64,000 bases of DNA. Origin: Clostridium tertium. Its GTDB lineage: Bacteria; Bacillota; Clostridia; Clostridiales; Clostridiaceae. The notes beneath the pieces were generated by a model. That model was not told where the DNA came from. It did no database searches and worked only from the letters and a program-made list of their open reading frames with translations. The position numbers were made by a program, and so were the translations under genes. Location of the stretch: positions 62,001 through 126,000 of the forward strand of contig NZ_JAGGJY010000012.1 of NCBI RefSeq assembly GCF_017873245.1. The letters are read 5' to 3'. This document shows positions 29,634 to 35,534 of the stretch, piece by piece. Within the stretch, counting starts at the first letter, position 1. Each line of letters starts with the position of its first letter.

Positions 29634-30632
29634 TTATTTCATTGCTTCTTCTATAGCAACTGCAACAGCAACAGTAGCTCCAACCATTGGGTTGTTACCC
29701 ATTCCGATTAATCCCATCATTTCAACGTGAGCTGGAACTGATGAAGATCCTGCAAATTGAGCATCTGAGTGCATTCTTCCCATTGTATCTGTCATACCAT
29801 ATGAAGCTGGACCTGCTGCCATGTTATCTGGGTGAAGAGTTCTTCCTGTACCACCACCTGATGCTACTGAGAAGTATTTCTTTCCTTGATCAACACATTC
29901 TTTTTTGTATGTTCCAGCAACTGGATGTTGGAATCTTGTAGGGTTAGTTGAGTTACCAGTAATTGATACGTCAACTCCTTCGTGATGCATTATAGCAACC
30001 CCTTCTCTAACATCATTTGCTCCATAACATTTAACTTTTGCTCTTGGTCCATTTGAATATGGAACTTCTCTAACTATTTCTAATTTACCTGTGAAGAAAT
30101 CAAAGTTTGTTTCAGCATAAGTAAATCCATTGATTCTTGATATAATATAAGCAGCATCTTTTCCTAAACCATTTAATATAACTCTTAATGGCTCTTTTCT
30201 TACTTTATTAGCTTTTTCAGCTATTTTTATAGCACCTTCTGCTGCTGCAAAACTTTCGTGTCCTGCTAAGAAAGCAAAACATTTAGTTTCTTCTCTTAAA
30301 AGCATAGCTCCTAAGTTACCATGTCCTAAACCAACTTTTCTATCATCTGCAACTGAACCTGGGATACAAAAAGCTTGTAAGCCCTCTCCAATAGCTTCAG
30401 CAGCATCTGCAGCTTTTACACATCCTTTTTTAATAGCTATAGCAGCACCTAAAGTATAAGCCCACATAGCATTTTCAAAAGCAATTGGTTGAGTTGATTT
30501 TACGATATCGTAAACATCTATACCCTTTTCATCGCAAACTGTTTTTGCATCTTCTATTTTAGTCATTCCGTACTTTTCTAATACAGGAATGATTTGATTA
30601 ATTCTTCTTTCATAACTTTCAAATAATGGCAT
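29634..30632 (-). CDS. GGGtGRT protein
   Basis: 332 residues carrying the family-defining motif in ASGGGTGRTLHPDN (about residue 257), then MGRMHSDAQFAGSSSVPAHVE. It is a conserved protein of anaerobes with unknown biochemistry. It shows no membrane segment and has glycine-rich loops suggestive of nucleotide or phosphate binding (inference). It lies 20 bases downstream of the NifU-like gene, consistently its partner, so an iron-sulfur or redox function is plausible. Start ATG at 30632 follows AAGGGGG. Confidence 0.9.
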   Translation of the reverse strand: MPLFESYERRINQIIPVLEKYGMTKIEDAKTVCDEKGIDVYDIVKSTQPIAFENAMWAYTLGAAIAIKKGCVKAADAAEAIGEGLQAFCIPGSVADDRKVGLGHGNLGAMLLREETKCFAFLAGHESFAAAEGAIKIAEKANKVRKEPLRVILNGLGKDAAYIISRINGFTYAETNFDFFTGKLEIVREVPYSNGPRAKVKCYGANDVREGVAIMHHEGVDVSITGNSTNPTRFQHPVAGTYKKECVDQGKKYFSVASGGGTGRTLHPDNMAAGPASYGMTDTMGRMHSDAQFAGSSSVPAHVEMMGLIGMGNNPMVGATVAVAVAIEEAMK

Positions 30633-30652
30633 AATACTTTTCCCCCTTCAAA

Positions 30653-31345
30653 CTATTCGTGTCTTGGATCGATAACTTTTACAGCTTCGTCAAATCTACC
30701 GTATTGTCCTGTAGCTTTTTCCATAGCTTCATTAGCATCCATTCCCTTAGCAACCATTTCCATCATTTTTCCTAAGTGAACGAATCTATATCCAATAATC
30801 TCATTGTTTGCATCTAAAGCAATCTTAGTTACATAACCTTCTGCCATTTCTAGGTATCTTGTTCCCTTTGCAACTGTTCCGTACATAGTACCAACTTGTG
30901 ATCTAAGACCTTTTCCTAAATCTTCAAGTCCAGCTCCTATAGGTAGTCCACCTTCTGAAAAAGCAGTTTGGCTTCTTCCATAAACTATTTGAAGGAATAA
31001 TTCTCTCATTGCTGTATTAATAGCATCACAAACTAAATCTGTATTTAATGCCTCTAATATAGTCTTTCCTGGTAATATTTCTGAAGCCATAGCAGCTGAA
31101 TGAGTCATACCTGAACATCCAATTGTTTCAACTAATGCTTCTTCAATTATTCCATCTTTAACATTTAAAGTTAATTTACAAGCTCCTTGTTGAGGTGCAC
31201 ACCAGCCTACTCCGTGAGTTAATCCTGAAATGTCTTTAACCTCTTTAGCTTGTACCCATCTTCCTTCAACAGGAATTGGTGCAGGTCCATGATTTGGTCC
31301 CTTAGCAACAACGCACATTTCTTCCACTTCTCTTGAATACATCAT
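30653..31345 (-). CDS. IscU/NifU-like iron-sulfur scaffold family protein
   Basis: A 230-residue protein with an IscU/NifU-like core. Cysteines lie in GWCAPQQGAC (about 48-56) and IGCSGMTHSAAMAS (about 78). The C-terminal half (about 130-230) is an extra domain with EMAEGYVTKIALDANNEIIGYRFVHLG. The Cys pattern differs from canonical IscU (C-x23-C-x43-C), so cluster scaffolding is plausible but not proven. Start ATG at 31345 with GGGAGGAG seven bases upstream. First gene of a two-gene operon with the GGGtGRT protein, preceded by a structured leader. Confidence 0.85.
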   Translation of the reverse strand: MMYSREVEEMCVVAKGPNHGPAPIPVEGRWVQAKEVKDISGLTHGVGWCAPQQGACKLTLNVKDGIIEEALVETIGCSGMTHSAAMASEILPGKTILEALNTDLVCDAINTAMRELFLQIVYGRSQTAFSEGGLPIGAGLEDLGKGLRSQVGTMYGTVAKGTRYLEMAEGYVTKIALDANNEIIGYRFVHLGKMMEMVAKGMDANEAMEKATGQYGRFDEAVKVIDPRHE

Positions 31346-31465
31346 ATTATATCTCCTCCCTAATTATAGATTGCTATAGTCCTATTGGTTTATGAACACA
31401 TTTTAAAATATGTAGACTACAAGTAATCGGGACAAATCCCATCCCACCATGGGCAAATTTATCCT
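31346..31465 (-). promoter_or_regulatory. Structured mRNA leader of the NifU-like/GGGtGRT operon
   Basis: The roughly 120-base 5' leader is unusually G/C-rich in its first half for this genome. CCCAT and ATGGG can pair (hairpin A, loop GGTGGG), while GGGA-TTTG-TCCC forms a competing hairpin B. The TCCC could instead pair with GGGA in the ribosome binding site. Further down, TAGTC (about 31417) pairs with GACTA around an inner ACATATTTT/AAAATGTGT hairpin. Such mutually exclusive pairings suggest a riboswitch or protein-binding leader. I do not recognise it as a known class. Confidence 0.45.
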
Positions 31466-31471
31466 ATCTAT

Positions 31472-31500
31472 ATAATACCAGATGTCTAAATCTCAAACAA
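31472..31500 (-). promoter_or_regulatory. Promoter of the NifU-like/GGGtGRT operon
   Basis: On the minus strand TTGTTT (31500-31495), a 17-base spacer and TATTAT (31477-31472) with TGG just before it (extended -10). Transcription should begin near 31465. Confidence 0.65.
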
Positions 31501-31547
31501 CATAATATTATAAAAAATTTCCCTTCTGTTCCATAAAATTTTACTAC

Positions 31548-31576
31548 TTGCTATTTTAATCTACTTCTGATATAAT
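31548..31576 (+). promoter_or_regulatory. Promoter of tRNA-Leu
   Basis: TTGCTA (31548-31553), a 17-base spacer and TATAAT (31571-31576), 14 bases before the tRNA. Confidence 0.75.
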
Positions 31577-31590
31577 AATTTTTGCAGCCG

Positions 31591-31674
31591 GTCGGCATGG
31601 CGGAACTGGCAGACGCACATGACTCAAAATCATGCGGTTTTACCGTGAGGGTTCGATTCCCTCTGCCGGCACCA
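31591..31674 (+). tRNA. tRNA-Leu (anticodon CAA)
   Basis: An 84-base class II tRNA with encoded CCA. The acceptor arms GTCGGCA and TGCCGGC pair with one U-G wobble. The D-arm reads GCGGAACTGGCAGACGC. The anticodon stem CATGA/TCATG holds loop CTCAAAA, giving anticodon CAA. A long variable arm (GCGGTTTTACCGT) and a T-arm (GAGGGTTCGATTCCCTC) follow. Foreign DNA begins directly after its 3' end, so this is the likely attachment site of the prophage. Confidence 0.97.
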
Positions 31675-31676
31675 AT

Positions 31677-31714
31677 AAGCACTTAAACTCTTGTATTTAA
31701 AGGTTTGAGTGCTT
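31677..31714 (+). terminator. tRNA-Leu terminator
   Basis: 12-base arms (31677-31688, 31703-31714) with a wobble, followed by TTTATTTTTG. Confidence 0.7.
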
Positions 31715-31726
31715 TATTTTTGTATT

Positions 31727-31748
31727 TAGGGTGCAACTAGGGTGCAAC
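31727..31748 (+). repeat. Tandem 11-base repeat next to tRNA (putative att/integrase arm sites)
   Basis: TAGGGTGCAAC occurs twice head to tail (31727-31737, 31738-31748), just beyond the tRNA terminator at the element boundary. Tandem copies of such motifs near tRNA junctions are typical of tyrosine-integrase arm-type sites. No integrase gene lies nearby. Confidence 0.5.
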
Positions 31749-31806
31749 GCAAAAATAGAGTAGAAATTTAATCTACTCTGAATAATAAAATAAAATTAAG
31801 TTAATA

Positions 31807-32238
31807 CTATTTGTATAGCATTTTTAAAATCGTGCTTGTGTGATTTATAGTTAAGGTTGGTTGCTTTAACATACTATAAATCGCATGAGCATTATTTTTG
31901 TATTTTTTCTTATCTTTCAGTTGCTCTCTTAAGTAATTTTCTATTCCTATAATTTGCCCTCTAGATATTTCTTTATGTTGCAATTTATATTTGAATAGAT
32001 CTCTTACTTTTTTATATTCTTCTTCTACTTCTGGCTCTCTTGTATAGTCTATAATTGTATAGTCTATAATTGTATCTTCTAGTTTCTTCTTATATAATGT
32101 AGGATTCATGTGTCCGCATCTTATAACCTCTTCTGCATAAAAACTTTTTCTAGGTGCAACTTTAATTTTATTTACAATATAAAAGGTTAATACCTTTATA
32201 GCTGCTACCCCGACAATTATTAATAGTAGTATCTCCAT
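31807..32238 (-). CDS. Single-pass membrane protein of unknown function, 143 residues
   Basis: An N-terminal transmembrane segment (residues 2-22) is followed by a charged cytoplasmic domain. Residues IIDYT are duplicated in tandem (about 57-66) because of a 15-base DNA repeat at 32043-32072. GGAAGGAAG lies upstream of the ATG. It is the gene nearest the attachment site. No family recognised. It may belong with the FtsK-like and replication-relaxation genes upstream. Confidence 0.65.
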   Translation of the reverse strand: MEILLLIIVGVAAIKVLTFYIVNKIKVAPRKSFYAEEVIRCGHMNPTLYKKKLEDTIIDYTIIDYTREPEVEEEYKKVRDLFKYKLQHKEISRGQIIGIENYLREQLKDKKKYKNNAHAIYSMLKQPTLTINHTSTILKMLYK

Positions 32239-32497
32239 TTTCTTTCTTCCTTCCTATGTTTATTTAATACCCTATTGTAGTCCTCCTTTCTATGTTTTGT
32301 ATAAACTTTTTCGTGTGTTTTGTATAAATGTTTTCTAATGTAATAGGGTATGTACTGTTGTATATTGTGTTGTTACTACACCTTATACAACAATTTCTGA
32401 TACAACATTTTAGATTAGCTATATAGCCTAGGTATGTGATTCTTAGTATTGAATAAAATATAGAAATAGCGAGTGAAGCGAGTGTTGTAATGAAGTA
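32239..32497. repeat. Repeat-rich intergenic region, candidate origin or operator
   Basis: TGTTTTGTATAAA occurs twice (32293-32305, 32316-32328). The arms TGTTGTATA (32356-32364) and TATACAACA (32384-32392) form a perfect inverted pair 19 bases apart, with GATACAACA again at 32399-32407. AGCGAGTG is repeated at 32468-32475 and 32477-32484. Related TTGTATA-type motifs in both orientations beside a replication-relaxation family gene suggest a replication or transfer origin, or an operator array. Confidence 0.5.
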
Positions 32498-33079
32498 TTA
32501 GTACAAAAGTAACCTTTCTAAGTTTGAGTACTGTAAATCTGTATAAATAACCTCAAAATTATTACTATTGTATCTTATACCTGGAGTTGGTCGTGCTATT
32601 ATTATTATAGGAAATGTCCCCTTAAACTCTTCATATAATTCTCTTTCATTATATAGTTTCTCGTACATAGTACTTAATTTAATGTTATCTGTATAATGAG
32701 TGTAATCTACCTCTAAAAGTGTTATATACGTATCTCCATCATACCTAAATCTTACATATGCATCTGGAATAATATTGCCCTTTAAATATTGTGGTTGAAA
32801 TTTAACCTCTAATATATTACATCTCAGCCTTTTTAGTTCTTTTAGATAATCTAATATATATAAATTATGATCTGTTACTTTCTTATTCAAATAATATACT
32901 TTTTCTTTCTTAGCTTTGCTTAAATAAGACTTTATAAGATTCCATTCTTCTAATTTCTTAAGCCTTCTTCTAGCACTTTCGTAGCTACTATTAAAAAACA
33001 TATATTGTGCTAAACTAATTGTTATAGCATTATATTTTTCTAAAAATAATAATATTTCTTTATCTCTATCTAATAACAT
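32498..33079 (-). CDS. Replication-relaxation family protein
   Basis: 193 residues. The N-terminal winged-helix part (LLDRDKEILLFLEKYNAITISLAQYMF, then SARRRLKKLEEWNLIKSY) and the C-terminal IIPDAYVRF...LLEVDYTHYT segment match the Replic_Relax family, which is found on plasmids, integrative elements and some phages next to FtsK-like ATPases. It is thought to bind DNA, though its exact role is not established. Start ATG at 33079 overlaps the end of the FtsK-like gene, so the two are translationally coupled. Confidence 0.75.
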   Translation of the reverse strand: MLLDRDKEILLFLEKYNAITISLAQYMFFNSSYESARRRLKKLEEWNLIKSYLSKAKKEKVYYLNKKVTDHNLYILDYLKELKRLRCNILEVKFQPQYLKGNIIPDAYVRFRYDGDTYITLLEVDYTHYTDNIKLSTMYEKLYNERELYEEFKGTFPIIIIARPTPGIRYNSNNFEVIYTDLQYSNLERLLLY

Positions 33080-33080
33080 A

Positions 33081-34400
33081 TTAATCCTCTCTTATTACTC
33101 CTTTCCTCTCCTTCTTTTTAATAACCTTAGTAGTTGCCACTTCATCCCCTTCTTCTATCTCTTTTAGTTTAGGTACACATAAAGGTAGTTCTCTAGCCAC
33201 TCCATTATTAACAACTATAGGTTTTTTATTTATTAGGCTTATTCCATCAATTATTGTATTTTTAGCTGTTATAATCTCGGCTACGTATTTATTTAATATA
33301 GTAAAATCTTCATCTATCCAAGGGGATTTACATTGTATATATCCATCTGTAGTATTAGCTATTATTTCTCTCTCTCCTAATTCAATAGCCATATTGTTTC
33401 CTATAATATTTTGGCTATCTATAGCACTAGCTTGTCTAAAAGTTATTCTAGTCATTTGTGATTTAATATCTCCATTTCCTCCTAAATTACTAACTGTTGA
33501 CCTTTGAACAATCCCTATAAAATGAATTCCACTAGATCGTCCTAATTTAACTATCTTTAAAATATTACTCCAGCATTTAGCTTTCAATGTTTTTTCTTCC
33601 TCATTATCACTTTCATCTGGCATATAGCAGCTCAACTCTTCTATAACGCAATATATTCGCTTCATCCTTCTAGATTTAAATTTTCTATTCCAATGACTTA
33701 AATTTCTTATTCCATTAGAAGTAAATAACTCCGACCTATTTTGTATTTTTTTTACTAGCTTATCTAGTATAAAACTTGTTTCCCCTAGTGTTTTAGCATT
33801 AAACTTTACTGATTTTAGATTAGCTAAAAATCCTATTTCTTGTTTAGCTGTTTGACATAAATATAATTCAATATACTTACTAGAGTTATATTCTAAATTG
33901 GTAATAATACTAGCAAGTAAATAAGTCTTTCCTGTGCCTGTTTGACCCGCTATAAGTAAATGAGGATTATTATTTATATCTATTAAATAATTTTTTCCAT
34001 CTAGTTTTTTACCTAAATATATTTGGTTATCTAGTGCTCTTACTGGCTCAAACTTAAAATTTCCTATGTCTTTATTTATTATTGTTATTTTTACCAAACT
34101 GCTAAACTTTATATTTTCTATAGTAACTATTCCTTTAAATTTATTTTCTATAGCTTCCTTATACTTCTCAACCTCTCCTAGACTTAATCCAGTTGGTATA
34201 TGAATAGTTAAAATGTAACCATTGCTAATAAAGTTTACCTCTATAATTTTAGGAATATAATTAGATTTCTTGCTATATAATTTTAATTCTTCCATTAACT
34301 CATTCCATGCCTTAATTACTTTTCTTTTCTTTCTATAGTTAATAGTAAATCTATAATATATACTTGTTGCTGCTAATCCTCCAACTATTGCTAGTTCCAT
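33081..34400 (-). CDS. FtsK/SpoIIIE-type DNA translocase-like ATPase
   Basis: 439 residues. A short N-terminal hydrophobic segment (1-20) and an alpha/beta region precede a RecA-type motor. The Walker A motif is AGQTGTGKT (151-159), the Walker B is YCVIEELS (about 248), and GDIKSQMTRITFRQAS matches the FtsK core. No gamma (KOPS-reading) domain is seen. Single-motor FtsK proteins of this size are typical of ICEs and plasmids of Firmicutes and drive double- or single-strand DNA movement. AGGAGG lies five bases before the ATG. Coupled to the replication-relaxation gene. Confidence 0.85.
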   Translation of the reverse strand: MELAIVGGLAATSIYYRFTINYRKKRKVIKAWNELMEELKLYSKKSNYIPKIIEVNFISNGYILTIHIPTGLSLGEVEKYKEAIENKFKGIVTIENIKFSSLVKITIINKDIGNFKFEPVRALDNQIYLGKKLDGKNYLIDINNNPHLLIAGQTGTGKTYLLASIITNLEYNSSKYIELYLCQTAKQEIGFLANLKSVKFNAKTLGETSFILDKLVKKIQNRSELFTSNGIRNLSHWNRKFKSRRMKRIYCVIEELSCYMPDESDNEEEKTLKAKCWSNILKIVKLGRSSGIHFIGIVQRSTVSNLGGNGDIKSQMTRITFRQASAIDSQNIIGNNMAIELGEREIIANTTDGYIQCKSPWIDEDFTILNKYVAEIITAKNTIIDGISLINKKPIVVNNGVARELPLCVPKLKEIEEGDEVATTKVIKKKERKGVIRED

Positions 34401-34494
34401 AAATACCTCCTAAAACTTACTTAATATATATCTATGCCGTATTAATAGAAAGTTTCCTATATTTATAGAATTTTTCAAAAAAAATATATGATAC

Positions 34495-34689
34495 TTATAT
34501 GTACCATATATCCTCAACCTTCTTATTTAATTTTTTAGCTACATTTAAAGCAGTTTGTAAGGAAGGATTAACTATTCCTTGTTCCCACGAATAATAAGTT
34601 TTACTATTTACATCTATATATCTAGCAAACTCTTGAGGTTTCATCATGTATTCTTTCATTCTAATCTCTTTAAGCCTATTATTAATCAA
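34495..34689 (-). CDS. XRE-type HTH regulator, 64 residues
   Basis: A single helix-turn-helix domain (PQEFARYIDVNSKTYYSWEQG, about residues 18-38; then NPSLQTALNVAKKL). The start is TTG at 34689, eight bases after AGGAGG; the open frame extends to a GTG inside that site. It has a convincing own promoter and likely controls the FtsK-like/replication-relaxation operon just downstream, 94 bases away. Confidence 0.78.
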   Translation of the reverse strand: MINNRLKEIRMKEYMMKPQEFARYIDVNSKTYYSWEQGIVNPSLQTALNVAKKLNKKVEDIWYI

Positions 34690-34710
34690 CCAAAGCACCT
34701 CCTAAAATAT

Positions 34711-34740
34711 ATTATACATTCTTGAAGAATAAATTTACAA
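34711..34740 (-). promoter_or_regulatory. Promoter of the HTH gene
   Basis: On the minus strand TTGTAA (34740-34735), an 18-base spacer and TATAAT (34716-34711). Confidence 0.6.
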
Positions 34741-34783
34741 TAATTGTTAATATTTTAGATTAAGTTATTAATATAAAATAAAA

Positions 34784-34807
34784 AGGACTAGCTTAATTTC
34801 TAGTCCT
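34784..34807 (-). terminator. Terminator of the lipoprotein gene
   Basis: Perfect 8-base arms (AGGACTAG/CTAGTCCT) with an eight-base loop, then TTTTTATTTT on the minus strand. Confidence 0.8.
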
Positions 34808-34817
34808 CTTAATCATA

Positions 34818-35306
34818 TTAATACCATTTATAAGTTTTTAATTTTACATCATAAGTTAAATAAATTTCTTTTCCACTTTCATCAACTACTGTTATTTCAT
34901 ATTCTAAATATTCTAAATCATCTGCATTCCCTGTATCTGGTCCAAAAGTTTGAAATTTAGGAGATGTTTCTCCACTCATTACAGTATCAAAATTACTTAA
35001 ATAAGTTTTCTCATTTTTATCCTTTAGTAATACAGTTACATTAAATCCCTTTATTGCATACTTAGAATTATTTGTGAATGTTGCTTCCATATATCTATTT
35101 CCTATTGAATCAGGCTCCAAGATAGTAACATTCATAGGAACTTCTTCTATTGTAATTGGTGGTTGTTCCTTTTCCTCTTTTTTCGGCTCTTCAACTTTAA
35201 CATTAGGCTTGCCACCTTCAGAATTCTCTACTTTCTTGGTTGAGCCACATCCAACTAATGATAGAGTTAAAATCCCTGATAAAATAGTAATTAGCGCTTT
35301 TCTCAT
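34818..35306 (-). CDS. Secreted lipoprotein with FxLYD-like domain
   Basis: 162 residues from ATG at 35306 (GAGGGG six bases upstream). A lipoprotein signal ends in the lipobox LVGC (Cys about residue 20), then comes a Lys/Glu/Pro-rich linker. A beta-rich domain (about 60-160) has EATFTNNSKYAIKGFNVTVLLKD, resembling FxLYD/DUF5067-type extracellular domains. It is anchored to the outer membrane face. Between phage lysis genes and the attachment site it looks like a lysogenic-conversion gene. Function unknown. Confidence 0.75.
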   Translation of the reverse strand: MRKALITILSGILTLSLVGCGSTKKVENSEGGKPNVKVEEPKKEEKEQPPITIEEVPMNVTILEPDSIGNRYMEATFTNNSKYAIKGFNVTVLLKDKNEKTYLSNFDTVMSGETSPKFQTFGPDTGNADDLEYLEYEITVVDESGKEIYLTYDVKLKTYKWY

Positions 35307-35394
35307 AACATACCCCTCACATTCCATATTTTTCATTGCACTTTATATTGTATAATAATAGGTAAAAATGTCAATATTTAAATGAGGTGATTAT

Positions 35395-35487
35395 ATGAAA
35401 AGAGATTTTATAAGAATAGATTTAAGTATATATTTAATGCTTATGTGTGTACTTAGTTCCTTAATAATTGGATTAATATTAAAATAA
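35395..35487 (+). CDS. Small membrane peptide, 30 residues, type I toxin-like candidate
   Basis: ATG at 35395 follows GAGGTG by five bases, and TAA ends at 35487. The peptide starts MKRDFIRIDLS and ends in one hydrophobic helix with a terminal lysine. TATAAT at 35351-35356 is a possible -10. A terminator hairpin overlaps the stop. It is the only plus-strand gene I can support in the element. Size, basic N-terminus and single helix recall type I toxins or holin-like toxins, but no antitoxin RNA is proven. Confidence 0.5.
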   Translation: MKRDFIRIDLSIYLMLMCVLSSLIIGLILK

Positions 35488-35515
35488 AGCACCTAGAATT
35501 TAATCTAGGCGCTTT
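35486..35515. terminator. Bidirectional terminator
   Basis: 12-base arms (35486-35497, 35504-35515), paired with one wobble on the minus strand. It serves the small plus-strand gene and the NlpC/P60 gene. Confidence 0.75.
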
Positions 35516-35534
35516 TCATTTTACTTATTAAATA

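Noticed and set aside
29363..29656. Hydrophobic 97-residue plus-strand open frame upstream of the NCS2 permease
   Set aside because: No ribosome binding site, extreme A/T composition, and it runs through the terminator of the GGGtGRT operon and into its coding end.
31420..31460. Possible T-box in the GGGtGRT operon leader
   Set aside because: GGTGGGATGGGA is only superficially like the T-box antiterminator; there is no specifier stem, and the genes are not amino-acid related.
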